64,000 nt of DNA from NCBI GenBank assembly GCA_013215145.1, contig JABSRP010000035.1, forward strand, positions 29,006 through 93,005, read 5' to 3'. The stretch comes from Pseudobacteriovorax sp. (lineage in GTDB: Bacteria > Bdellovibrionota_B > Oligoflexia > Oligoflexales > Oligoflexaceae). The translations under genes and the position numbers were made by a program. Below, in pieces: positions 34,763-44,249 of the stretch. Under the pieces are notes generated by a model. That model made no database searches and was not told the origin of the DNA. It worked only from the letters and a program-made list of their open reading frames with translations. The stretch's first letter is position 1. Each line of letters starts with the position of its first letter.

Positions 34763-35806
34763 TTAGTGACTCTGGAAGAAATCATGAATCTCTTCGAGGT
34801 ATTGATCGCGAGTGGCATCATCTGTGAAATATAAGGAGTGCTTCGACGGAGCCGCCACCCCTTGCACGCGTCTTAACTCACAGTTCGGTGCGTGCTCACA
34901 AAACCGGTTTTGACCTTTAGGTCTGACGAAGGTATCTACCTCAGCCTGAAACAAAAGCATATCTGTGGTCACAGATTCGGCCCAACCAGGTAATGTAATA
35001 ATTGTGGTGAAGTTCATAATCTCTTTCACCCATTGAAAGCTCGGACCACCCAACTGAAATTCAGAGCGTGCGATCCGGCCGTCGCGGGCATACTCATAAC
35101 GAGCCCTTGAACTGGCATCGCTACCTTCAAAATCATAGTCGAAAGACGCGGGACCCTGTCCTAGAACATAAGATGTTTGAAGATCTGGGACTAAAGAGCC
35201 CACGTTAGCTATGATTTGAGATACTAGAGGTGGAAAATCACCCGTCTCCAGAGTTAATAGAGGAGCCGAAAGGACTGCAGCTTCAACCGCATCCGGATTC
35301 TTCTTAAAATAGCTAGTTGCCACGGCACCGCCCATGGAGTGGGCAAATAGGAAGATGCGTCCCGAGCTATTGGGTTTTACGATGGTATCCATGAATGTGG
35401 CTAGGTCGGCGGTGTAATCGAAAAAGGAATCGACGTGACCGGAATCATTTTTGTCGTGCAAACGATCCGATCGCCCTTGTCCTCTATGATCCATAGAAAA
35501 GACGTTGTAGTTCAGTTGGTTGAAGTCGTAGATCAGCTCGATATATTTTTCCATCTCTTCTGAACGGCCCGTGAGCAGGACAATGGTATCCGTCGCTAAT
35601 TCGTTGGCCGGAAAAAATCCGTAACGCAGAGAGGCCCCATCCTTGCCAGTAAAGAAGCTGAAGTCGCCAGCATTAAAGTTTGGCTCAGCAAACTCCGCCA
35701 TGGCTTGAGCATAATTGTCTTCGCGGATTTGGCCATAGCCTGAGGTGCTGCCCCAGGCAAGAAGAGCCATCATAGTGCTTTTTAGTAGAGTTTTCGATCG
35801 TTTCAT
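34763..35806 (-). CDS. Alpha/beta-hydrolase, lysophospholipase/monoacylglycerol-lipase-like, exported
   Basis: A 347-residue protein from ATG 35806 (AAAGG 7 nt upstream). A signal peptide (ALLAWGSTSGYGQ) precedes a serine hydrolase of the PldB/monoglyceride-lipase type. Motifs are MDHRGQGRSDR (oxyanion region), the nucleophile elbow FAHSMGG (Ser about 157), an acid in FQAEVDTFV and a catalytic His in SKHSLYF. It would release fatty acids from lysolipids or monoglycerides in the periplasm. It has its own terminator. Confidence 0.82.
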   Translation of the reverse strand: MKRSKTLLKSTMMALLAWGSTSGYGQIREDNYAQAMAEFAEPNFNAGDFSFFTGKDGASLRYGFFPANELATDTIVLLTGRSEEMEKYIELIYDFNQLNYNVFSMDHRGQGRSDRLHDKNDSGHVDSFFDYTADLATFMDTIVKPNSSGRIFLFAHSMGGAVATSYFKKNPDAVEAAVLSAPLLTLETGDFPPLVSQIIANVGSLVPDLQTSYVLGQGPASFDYDFEGSDASSRARYEYARDGRIARSEFQLGGPSFQWVKEIMNFTTIITLPGWAESVTTDMLLFQAEVDTFVRPKGQNRFCEHAPNCELRRVQGVAAPSKHSLYFTDDATRDQYLEEIHDFFQSH

Positions 35807-35950
35807 AGTTATGCCTTTACTTTTAGTCCGATTATCGCTGATCGGGTATATCATATTACGCCTAGTAAATAAAATAATAAGTCAAAATAACTTATTTTGG
35901 AATGAGAGGGAGGTGCCCCCTCAACCGTATGAAAACAATAGAATTTTTAG

Positions 35951-37831
35951 CTATTCGTCGGCAAGTGGGCGAAATGAAGCTACAACTTGCAGCAGTGACT
36001 GCTCGTCGCTGATCTGATCGAGGGGGCTCTCAGGTAGGACAGGAGCAAAAAGCTCCGCCTCAGGTAGCTCCATCTTACTCGCAAGAATGCCTCGTGCTTG
36101 CTGATAGTTGGTGATGAGATGAAGGATTCTATTGCCAATGATCACGTCACTGAGGGCTCCGGGGGCTTCAGCCGACTCGACTTTGGATGGCTCGTCCCAA
36201 TTTTGATTCATCCAGATGCTATCCTGCTTTCCTTGGAGTGATAGACTGTTGCCTATCTGAGCCTCCAGCAAGCTATAAGCGACGGCTAGGTTAGACTGAT
36301 TGCTTGGGTCAAGAAGCAAAGGCACTTCGGAAGGCTGACGAAATGATTCCTCACCGTAGATCACAGCTTTCAGGCTTTGCTTTTGGAAGCCATTAGCCAC
36401 ATACTCACGAACCCGAGAGATGGCTACGAAATAATCAGCTTTCTGACAGGCCTTTAACGGTTGTAAAGCATCAATGGTGACATTTTGCAGCCACCCCCCA
36501 GCCCCAATGAGTTGGCTGCCGCTTAGGTCGAGTCCAACATTTTGATCCAATGTATGCTGCGAGATGGGAACGACTGTCCTGCGGAAAAACCCTGGCTCAG
36601 CAATAGAAGCGCCGATGATGTCGGCGGCATGTAAATCAGAAACAACAACGAGTTGATTCCTTGGTAAAAGGACTTGAGCCTCGTCGGTATCATTAGGTGC
36701 CCTTAGAAAACTATCTCGTGGGTCTAATTGGTTACGAGCGGCAGCTAACTCATACGCCAGGTTTTTGTCAGCGCCGTAAACCATATAAAGGTTTTCCATA
36801 CCATTGAGCTCGGTGAGGCTATCACGATTTGCTTTGCGGGCAGTGCTATGAATGATGGTGCCTTTAGGTAGTGTCAGGACTTGACCTTCAAAATCCTCGC
36901 CCTGAACAAACTTCCAGGATCGGCTGGGTTCTGGCAGATAAAATGGTCGTTTTAAGGTCTCTACCACATCACCGATAAGTGGCAACTCAGGAAATTGCTC
37001 GAGGATTTGATAGTAAGTGGTGAGCAGATCGTCTTGGTCTAGTGATCGGATTTGCTCCGCATTTTTTGCTAGAAACTGATCATAGGCCGCAACGGCAAGA
37101 TCCATGGCAGGGCTATCGTCCACTGTATCTTCAAACAGCTGAAAAAAGCGATAACGAATCAGACTAGCTTGCTTTTTTTCGTCTGCGGTAAAGCGCTCAT
37201 CATCTGGTGCCATAAAAAAAGCTTGGACAAAGTCTTCTGGGGTAGCCACGATGGAACCGGAAAACTCTTCCCAAAGCTTGGTAACAGAGTTAGTTCGTTG
37301 GATGACGTTATCTTGGGATATTACCGAGGTAAAATCGCTCAGTCGCAAAAACTGCATGAACATCAGACCTTGGCGAAGGATGGCCTCCCTGTGAGCCGAG
37401 CTGTCGATGGGATGACTCAAAAAAGCATCAGCTAACTCAGTGGCTGTCTGAAGTTTGATGAGACTGGAGACCGCTTGAGGTAATCTTTGAAGTTCCGGTA
37501 AGAATAAAAAATTATCGATGATATTTTTTGTACCGCTTAGTACAAACGCAGCATTTTTGGTGACGTTTCCTGTTTCCTCATCCCTAATGCTAGGATTTTT
37601 CAGCAATGCCCCAACTGCGACAGCTATGAGAGATCCTGAAGAGCCGCCGGCTATGATTTTTGGTTCGATATCGGCTTCCAGTAAGGCCGTGAAGGTGCCT
37701 ATGTGAGACGAGAATTTCCCACCATTGCCCTCGATACTAACGCAGGCAGTCTGGCTAGATTGCGCTGATCACAGGCCGGAGATTCCTAGAAAGATACCAG
37801 CAATAGTAGAGTTGAAAATTCGGGTCTTAAT
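35951..37831 (-). pseudogene. Patatin-like phospholipase with in-frame TGA and no usable start
   Basis: The long frame (TTG 37606 to 35951) continues upstream in the same frame to 37769 and contains the patatin core: SIEGNGGKFSSHIGTF, then AGGSSGSL with the GxSxG nucleophile. An in-frame TGA at 37769-37771 precedes this. Before the TGA the frame still reads as a signal peptide (IKTRIFNSTIAGIFLGISGL), but its first codon is ATT (37831), just after a GAGG box. Thus the mature enzyme is intact for more than 600 codons while its leader is broken. Starting at TTG 37606 would remove the catalytic serine. It may be a recent pseudogene, a sequence error or, less likely, TGA recoding. Patatins are acyl hydrolases of membrane lipids. 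Confidence 0.65.
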
Positions 37832-38143
37832 ATCCTCGCGGTAGCTGTTGTGTCGCAGTTTAACCGAGATTGCGTACCACGTATGACCTGCTGGTGGAAA
37901 GCTTTTTGGCGTACTGTAAGGACAATTAGACCTAATTTATTGATAAAATTGGAAAAAATCTGCTTACAACGTAATGGGAGACCGAGCTCCTTCGCAGGCT
38001 ATGAATGGATACCGGTCTCTCCCTTATTTTGTATGAGTGTAGTGTGCTGACTGCAATTTATTTTGGGTATGTCCGTCAGAGTATAAGGGTTCCTGGAGGT
38101 TGCTTAGGAACTTTTGATTAAGACAATAGCTTAACGGACACTT
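37832..38143. other. Intergenic region between divergent genes
   Basis: About 310 bases between the patatin leader and the leucine-rich lipoprotein. It contains an imperfect hairpin near 37976-38025 (GGGAGACCG against CGGTCTCTCCC) with TTATTTT on the plus side. A short plus-strand frame here is probably not a gene. Confidence 0.4.
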
Positions 38144-40762
38144 ATGATTACAAATCATGACGGCGGTTTCGCATTACTGACAAGATTTAGTATCGCATTA
38201 GTTCTAATTTTAAACCTGAGTGCCTGCGGTGGAAAAAAAGGCGGTAGTCAACCCGATACACCTCCGGATGTTCCTCCGGTGCCGCAAGATGTTAAACCCA
38301 TCATTGACTCTTTTTTGGGATCTGAGTTGACTGTGGTCCAGCGGAGCTTAGATGAGACAGCAAAAGTCACAGTTACTTGGTCTAGCCAACATGCTGCAAG
38401 TTGCCAGCTCAAACGCATGGAGCCCGAGATGGTTTGGGATGTCCCTAACGAGGGGCAGCAAGATGTGGATATCAGTCAAAATACAGATATCGCTTTGTCT
38501 TGCGAAAATAAAGCTGGGAGCACTGAGTCTCTTCTTATTATTAATATGGTCCCCTTCGATCCTTCTAATACCACCAAACCTAAGGTATTAGCCTTAAACA
38601 TCCCTAATGAAGTGGAATACCTATTTGGAATGATTCGTGTTCAGGTCCCGTACTCTTGGGCATCTGCCGATGCCGATCAATGCATGCTTCACTTTGAAAA
38701 GGCCAACGGCGAGATGAGTGCCGGAACCGAACTAGGCCCCGAAGGAAGTCATGAGTTAATGGTCTATTTTGGTCGCAGTAAAACCGTAAAATTTGAGCTG
38801 TACTGCCTACGCAATGGAGTGCGGGGAGACAGCGTTGTCAAAGAGGTTTCTGCCAAGCGGTTTCAAATGGCAAACTGCCCTTCAGGTCAGTCTGCTGACA
38901 GAGGTGGCTTATGTGAGGGCTTGAGTCCTTTAGCTCAAGACGATTGCATCGCTAGGGGAGGATTATGGGATGAAACAAAAACGATCTGTACCGTCAAACA
39001 AGAAAACCTTTTGGACGAGAGCTATCCAGGGTCTCAGTTGCTGCGCGCCTGTCTCAGTCGCTCTGAATGGTTGGAGCCTAGTGATGATGCAGAGCTTACG
39101 ATTAAGTCCACCATTGAACTCATAGAAATTGATCCAAATTTGGAGATAGATAACCAATCGCTAAAAACCTGTTACGCCTGGTATGCTGACGTGATGAGAA
39201 AACAGCGACTAGTGCTGCAGCCGGACTTTTTAGAAGAGCCTATTGCAGACGGAGCATCCATAGATCTGCATTTGTTAACAGGGTTGCCGGCTTTGAGCAG
39301 TCTGGTAATCGATGGTAACGATGCTTATGATCGTCCTAGATTTCCTCCGGGATTTCTCACGAATGCGTCGTTGGAAGCCATTAAGGATATCCCCAACCTT
39401 AGGAGTCTTGTCTTAGCGTCGACTGAGATTAATAGCTTACAGTCTATAGCTGGAATACAGCTCGAATACCTGTCCATCGAATCGAAGACGAAAGATACCT
39501 TTACGGATTTTGCTAGTCTTGAGCACTTTCCCCAGCTTCAAAATTTGAACCTTAAGCTAGCAAATTTTCGTGAGAACGATCGTTTAGATCACTTTGTCTC
39601 GTCTTTGAAAGCATTGAACCTAATATCCCTTAGCTTGGAAGATGCCGATCTAAGTGCGGAGCAGCTAAGCCATCTCGTCAAACATCAGCAAACCTTGACT
39701 AGCTTTTCGTTGATTGATTCCGACCTATCTGGAGAGCTAGATCTCGAGGGTTGGGAGTCCATAAAAGATCTGACCATTGCTGATAGTGATATGACAAGTT
39801 TTGTTTTGAGGCAAGCTCCAAACCTTAATCACTTGAATATCGCTAATAACGAAGTTATAGCCTGGCAAACGCCTGACTCCAAGGACCTAAAAACCCTCAA
39901 AATCTGGGGCAATCAGTTTGAAACACTCGTGATCCAAGATCTGGAATCTTTAACAGAGATTTACCTTTCTCGGTTTTACTGCGAGGAAGGCAACGACATC
40001 TGTCCCTTGGGTCAATTGAAGGCCGCCGACCACAGTATTGGCCAAAAGGATTCTCCCCTAAGGCATGTGACCATCAAAAATTTACCTGCTTTGTCAAGTT
40101 TTGGATTGGCAGGGCATAAGGCTGTAGAAAGCGTTACCCTTGAGAATATAACTGGTTTGGGTCATTTATCATTGGTGTACAACTCTCAACTATCCAAATT
40201 GGATGTCAGGCAAAGCCCAAACCTGTCGGTAATTAAAGCACAGAACAACAGACTCTCTGAATTAAACTTGGATCCTAGTAGTAAGGATAAATTAAAGGCT
40301 CTCAATTTAGCTCATAACGATTTTGTTCAGCTGGACATACATGACTATCCTTCGCTAACCCAGCTATTCGTATCCTCTACCGGCTGTGAGCTAAATACCA
40401 ATTGCTATGCCTCTGATATGGATATTTACGCCTACAAGGCAAGAGACTCTATCGATCAATTGCAAGGCTTGGTATTAAGTCACTTACCTGCCCTAAAGCA
40501 CTTTTCTCTTGGCGGTGGGCGCACTAATCAGATCGAGACTCTAGAGTTAGGTGAGAACCTTGGATTAAAAGAGGTTTCTGTAGTTAGGCTAAATTCTTTT
40601 AAAAACCTACAGATCACAGCTTCACAACCCGCTCTCGAGAGGATTGTACTCCAAAACTTGGACAATCTGAGCCCTGACTGCGGCATGGCTTCTTTTATTT
40701 CGGACCTTGACATCTTAGAGGGTACCGAAGCCGATCAGTTTTTTTCTTGCCGATTTAGATAA
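38144..40762 (+). CDS. Leucine-rich-repeat lipoprotein
   Basis: An 872-residue lipoprotein (ALVLILNLSAC, then a Gly/Lys and Pro-rich linker DTPPDVPPVPQD). Two beta domains (about 45-245) are followed by a Cys-rich insert, and then from about 375 to 850 by irregular leucine-rich repeats of the type L-x-x-L-x-(I/L)-x-x-N (for example LKTLKIWGNQFETLVI, LSVIKAQNNRLSELNL and LKALNLAHNDFVQLDI). LRRs form a curved binding surface, so an outer-surface adhesion or recognition protein is likely. ATG has only a weak ribosome binding site. It stands alone. Confidence 0.78.
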   Translation: MITNHDGGFALLTRFSIALVLILNLSACGGKKGGSQPDTPPDVPPVPQDVKPIIDSFLGSELTVVQRSLDETAKVTVTWSSQHAASCQLKRMEPEMVWDVPNEGQQDVDISQNTDIALSCENKAGSTESLLIINMVPFDPSNTTKPKVLALNIPNEVEYLFGMIRVQVPYSWASADADQCMLHFEKANGEMSAGTELGPEGSHELMVYFGRSKTVKFELYCLRNGVRGDSVVKEVSAKRFQMANCPSGQSADRGGLCEGLSPLAQDDCIARGGLWDETKTICTVKQENLLDESYPGSQLLRACLSRSEWLEPSDDAELTIKSTIELIEIDPNLEIDNQSLKTCYAWYADVMRKQRLVLQPDFLEEPIADGASIDLHLLTGLPALSSLVIDGNDAYDRPRFPPGFLTNASLEAIKDIPNLRSLVLASTEINSLQSIAGIQLEYLSIESKTKDTFTDFASLEHFPQLQNLNLKLANFRENDRLDHFVSSLKALNLISLSLEDADLSAEQLSHLVKHQQTLTSFSLIDSDLSGELDLEGWESIKDLTIADSDMTSFVLRQAPNLNHLNIANNEVIAWQTPDSKDLKTLKIWGNQFETLVIQDLESLTEIYLSRFYCEEGNDICPLGQLKAADHSIGQKDSPLRHVTIKNLPALSSFGLAGHKAVESVTLENITGLGHLSLVYNSQLSKLDVRQSPNLSVIKAQNNRLSELNLDPSSKDKLKALNLAHNDFVQLDIHDYPSLTQLFVSSTGCELNTNCYASDMDIYAYKARDSIDQLQGLVLSHLPALKHFSLGGGRTNQIETLELGENLGLKEVSVVRLNSFKNLQITASQPALERIVLQNLDNLSPDCGMASFISDLDILEGTEADQFFSCRFR

Positions 40763-40773
40763 TTCTATTTTGT

Positions 40774-40816
40774 TAAAAAGCGCGTTAGGACGATCCGTAT
40801 CGCTCGCCCTAACGCG
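40774..40816 (-). terminator. Terminator between convergent genes
   Basis: CGCGTTAGG (40781-40789) pairs with CCTAACGCG (40808-40816). On the minus strand CTTTTTAACA follows, fitting termination of the PhoX-like gene. It lies just after the stop of the plus-strand LRR gene. Confidence 0.7.
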
Positions 40817-40900
40817 GACTCAGCACATAGTACTCTGCCTTCTCGGGCGATGGGGTACTTAGGGTCACTGCAAACTCCCATCGCTTTCGTGGACTCGTCT

Positions 40901-42256
40901 TTACCAGGGGCCCCAGATGGCCAGTGTGATTCCAGGAGGTCCTTGGATATTGACATATAGGGTCTGACCGTCTGCCGAAAAACAAGCCCCAGCAAACTCT
41001 TCGTCATTTAAGGCATTGAAGCCGAAAGGAAAGATGCTGCCATCATTGGTGATACCGATGAGCCACTGGTCGTCGTCACCGTCCGTGCATGCCAAAGCAA
41101 ATCCGTGGGGGCCTGCTGTAATATTATCTGGCTCATCATATTTTGAGCCTTTGGGGATCAAAGCGACCAATTCGATTTGCTGACGGTAAGGGTCATATTT
41201 CCAGATCTGTCCGCTATGGACCGCGGCACTGATATCCTCCTCATCAGTGGCCAGTGGACCATCACCACGGCTGGAGACAAACCAAATTTGACCATCATTT
41301 CCGAGCCAAGTTCCTTCCGCTTTAGGGATCGGTGTCGCCCCAAGGGGAATGACTTGTTCGGGGACAGTAGTTTCTCCCTCGTCAGGATCAACATTCGGGA
41401 CCGGAATCCAAGTGACCGGAAGCACCAGCCCTCTAGTTTGGACTGCTGATAGATCGGTATTTTCTAGGCCAACCACGGATAACGCCTCGAGAGTCCCACC
41501 GGCATGGAGGCTACCTTTGCCACCGAAGAGTCGATTGGGGATGAAGCGGTAGAGGCAGCCGTGAGGGCCGTCGGCATCTTCGGTAAGATAGGCAAGGCCA
41601 TCACGGTCGAAGCTGACAGCTTCATGCTCGAAGCGTCCCATAGCTGTGATGGGATTCACATTGCCGCCTGTTCTGGGGTCGACTTCAAACACATACCCGT
41701 GTTTTTTACCCAGGACATCGTATTCCTCTTCGCAGGTCAACTAAGTTTGCCAGGGCGTGGCGCCTCCCGCGCAGTTATCCAAAGTGCCTGATAGACTTAC
41801 ACGATCTTCTATTAGCCCGCGGCTTTGGTTATCGATTAACAAAGTGGTGGTGCCGCCTGCTTGCACCTCAAGGTCATACACAGTGCCCGGAGCCTGGGCT
41901 ACTTCCGCTAAACCATCTTCGATAATGTCATCATTTTTGAGTTCGTGGTTGCGTACAAGAAAGGTCTTACCTGGGCCCGCGGAAAAGGCTGCCATTCCAT
42001 CATGAGCTGAAGGTACGATCCCACCGCTAGTCATAAGGTCTTTTTCGATGGATAGTGTGCGGTATTGAAAGCCCTTAGGCAGATCTAAAAGGTCTTTAGG
42101 GTCTTTGACAAGCTCACCATAGCCACTATGAGTTTTACTACGATTTGTTGTTTTACTACTGGGGTGGCCAGCAGCCCTTACCACCGATCCCAAGCTGGTG
42201 ACGCTGCCTAGAGTCACGGCCCCTGAGGCAAAAAATAGTCGTCTGGAAATAGTCAT
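40901..42256 (-). pseudogene. Tat-exported PhoX-like (DUF839) phosphatase with in-frame TAG
   Basis: ATG 42256 (GGAG 5 nt upstream) starts a twin-arginine signal (SRRLFFASGAV). The PhoX/DUF839 fold follows: LVRNHE, LEVQAGGTTTLL, LSGTLDNCAGGATPW. An in-frame TAG at 41741-41743 sits where relatives have Trp in 'TPWGTWLTCEE'. The same frame continues at once with LTCEEEYDVLGKKHGYVFEV and stays open for 280 codons to a natural-looking end (NIQGPPGITLAIWGPW). The gene is thus complete except for one nonsense codon (TGG to TAG would explain it). PhoX enzymes are Ca2+/Fe3+ alkaline phosphatases or related beta-propellers. It may be a recent pseudogene or an error. Confidence 0.75.
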
Positions 42257-42462
42257 GAGCACTCCTTCTTGATGGGTTGGCGATCATCAAGGTCGAGAGA
42301 AACGATATGAATAAGATACGAAAACTCTTTTTTTATAGACTTACTTTGTGAAAATTTAAAAAAGACAGAAAAAAAGAGCCGCAAAAATTCTTCCGCCAAA
42401 TGGAATGACTAGCAGGTGAGTTTAGAGAAAATAACGAGTGCTGTGGCGTCGGCAGAACATAA

Positions 42463-42783
42463 TCAAGAAAAAAGTGATTTCCATCTCTGCCGTAGGTTTG
42501 GGCGTGGAAATAGCTTAACCATGGCGGTCTTATTCAGAGAGCGGGCTTCATTGTAGGCGCTGCGTCCTGCGTAAGAGGACACGCGAAACGGATCGGCTCC
42601 ATACTTTAATAAAAGCGTGACGATCTCTTCTTTATCAGCTCGTACCGCTTCGATCAGTGGGGTGCATAGCATCTCTGGATGCTCATAGTTGGGGTCCACG
42701 CCATCACGAAGAAAATGATGAACGGCCTCGGCATCGCCATCGTAAATGGCCTGTAGCATCCCTTTCCAATCACCAGCTGACAT
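42463..42783 (-). CDS. Small ankyrin-repeat protein
   Basis: A 106-residue protein from ATG 42783; GAGG lies 9 nt upstream, which favours it over ATG 42798. It has two to three ankyrin repeats, with GDAEAVHHFLRDGVDPNYEH, TPLIEAVRADKEEIVTLLLK and YGADPF. A cytoplasmic protein-binding module; partner unknown. It lies between the PhoX-like gene and the TetR regulator on the same strand but without an obvious functional link. Confidence 0.75.
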   Translation of the reverse strand: MSAGDWKGMLQAIYDGDAEAVHHFLRDGVDPNYEHPEMLCTPLIEAVRADKEEIVTLLLKYGADPFRVSSYAGRSAYNEARSLNKTAMVKLFPRPNLRQRWKSLFS

Positions 42784-42811
42784 TGTCTTTAACCTCATGG
42801 GTTGTGATAGA

Positions 42812-43513
42812 TTATTTGACCACGGCTAGTCCATCCATCATGTTTTGGTAAAAGGCTTCGATGATCGTGTCGACTTTATTCTCGTCGATATCTAGAAAGC
42901 CCAAGCGCTGGTCGAGTAGGAGAGAGCAGAAGCCGTGTAGACTTGACCAAATGAAGACTGAGGTTACGATGGGATCGTGCACTCTGAGGATGCCCTGTGC
43001 TTGTAAATTGCCGACGGAATCTGCCAGGATCCGAAATGCTGTCTCACCAGCTTGTTTTAAGTCTTCAAATTCCTCGTGATCGACGACGACCTGGGTGAAC
43101 ATCAGCCGAAAGTGGATAGGAAACTGAAGGGAAAACCTCACAAATTCGAAGGCCATCTGGCGAAAGCGCGGGAGGGGCTCGCTTTGCTGCTGTTCACTGC
43201 GATTCAAGCTCAGAAAATCCGCGAATATGTGGAAGCCCTCTTCGGCTAAGGCAGCTAGCAACGCATTCAAACTTGGGAAATGGCGGTAAGGGGCTCCGTG
43301 AGAGACTCCAATGCGCCTGGCTAAATCCCGTAGCGAAAGCTCTGTCGGGTTCTTTTTTTTAAGAAGCTTCAAGGTTTCCTTCAGCAAGGCATCTCGTAGA
43401 TTGCCGTGATGGTAGTCTTTGGTATTCTGATTCGATTTTTTTCTCAATCTTGCGCCTCTCATTGATGCTCTCAAATTAAAATTTACGCTTTTTTGATCGG
43501 ATTTGCTAGCCAT
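42812..43513 (-). CDS. TetR-family repressor, divergent to the efflux operon
   Basis: A 233-residue regulator. A basic lead-in precedes the TetR helix-turn-helix (about 37-85), with LSLRDLARRIGVSHGAPYRHF as recognition region, followed by a ligand-binding domain of the TetR_C_33/WHG type. ATG 43513 or ATG 43462 could be the start; GAGAG precedes the latter. It is divergent to the mini-adaptor and RND pump genes with only 121 bases between, which contain palindromes. It therefore very probably represses the pump and itself until a ligand binds. Confidence 0.87.
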   Translation of the reverse strand: MASKSDQKSVNFNLRASMRGARLRKKSNQNTKDYHHGNLRDALLKETLKLLKKKNPTELSLRDLARRIGVSHGAPYRHFPSLNALLAALAEEGFHIFADFLSLNRSEQQQSEPLPRFRQMAFEFVRFSLQFPIHFRLMFTQVVVDHEEFEDLKQAGETAFRILADSVGNLQAQGILRVHDPIVTSVFIWSSLHGFCSLLLDQRLGFLDIDENKVDTIIEAFYQNMMDGLAVVK

Positions 43514-43545
43514 TCATTTAGTTAAATTAGCCTCTTAGCTAGAAT

Positions 43546-43621
43546 CACTAAAGTTTTAGTGTAGACATCCGAAACATCTGATGTAGACATTATCTACTTT
43601 TCATGTTGATATTGTCTACAT
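43546..43621. promoter_or_regulatory. Likely TetR operators in the efflux promoter region
   Basis: Three related elements are packed here. CACTAAA-GT-TTTAGTG is a perfect palindrome (43546-43561). TGTAGACAT occurs as a direct repeat (43560-43568 and 43582-43590). ATGTAGACATTATC (43581-43594) is an inverted copy of GATATTGTCTACAT (43608-43621) with one mismatch. The last copy abuts a perfect TAAGGAGGTGAT Shine-Dalgarno of the adaptor gene, so a bound repressor would block transcription start. Confidence 0.6.
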
Positions 43622-43634
43622 AAGGAGGTGATTT

Positions 43635-44249
43635 ATGAATGGGTATGCCAAAAGCGTTCTTTTAACGATCTCTTTGGGTCTTGGTCTGGTGGATTTGAGC
43701 CTGGCTCGGAGTCAGGTTGAGGTTGTGACGGCAGAAAAGGTAACTAACGAAGTTTTTAGCCTTTATGGGCAGGCGCAGCTGAAAACGCAGAGCTCGCGAT
43801 CCGGCGAGGGTGTGTTTGTAGCGCGCTTTCAGGTTGATCCCGATTTGGCGCAAATGATACCAAAACGCCTGATCATCTCGCTGCCAGTAGCAGCTGGTCA
43901 AAATAAGGTGCAGTCAAGGCAGATAGGTAGACAGGATGGCCTTGTCAGCTATACCTTTCGGTATCCTATGCGCACGATTGAGGGCTTAAGGGTTGTGGCA
44001 TCGCTTCGCGTTGGACCCGACGACCATCTGTTTCAGTTACCGTTAAATGCCATTACCTCTCCCAGCGGTGAGAACACTTTTATTTTTTTTGTAGAAGATG
44101 GAAAAGCCCACCGGCAACAGATCGATATCGTCGCTCATAAAGACGACAAGGTTTATTTCTTTCAAAAAGATATGCCAGATGCCGCGAAAGTTGTGGTGAA
44201 AGGCCTAGGAAATTTACTTAATCAGGAAACCGTGGAGGTTCAGCCATGA
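43635..44249 (+). CDS. Miniature periplasmic adaptor (membrane fusion protein) of an RND pump
   Basis: A 204-residue exported protein (signal peptide 1-25, LVDLSLA-RSQ). It has the order of an RND adaptor: an N-terminal strand (VEVVTAEKVTNEV), a beta-barrel part (RRL..VAAGQNKVQSRQ, VVASLRVG) and the C-terminal membrane-proximal strand motif LPLNAITSPSGENTFIFFVEDGKAHRQQIDI. It lacks the long alpha-hairpin that normally reaches TolC and is about half the usual length. It is the first gene of the operon, with a near-perfect Shine-Dalgarno; its stop overlaps the next start (ATGA). In place of a full adaptor it may only clamp the pump, since the pump carries its own channel. Confidence 0.7.
   Translation: MNGYAKSVLLTISLGLGLVDLSLARSQVEVVTAEKVTNEVFSLYGQAQLKTQSSRSGEGVFVARFQVDPDLAQMIPKRLIISLPVAAGQNKVQSRQIGRQDGLVSYTFRYPMRTIEGLRVVASLRVGPDDHLFQLPLNAITSPSGENTFIFFVEDGKAHRQQIDIVAHKDDKVYFFQKDMPDAAKVVVKGLGNLLNQETVEVQP

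Noticed and set aside
40765..41007. An 80-codon minus frame at the end of the PhoX-like gene, as a frameshifted C-terminus
   Set aside because: The main frame already ends with the expected family C-terminus (AIWGPW); the other frame includes the terminator and is not needed.
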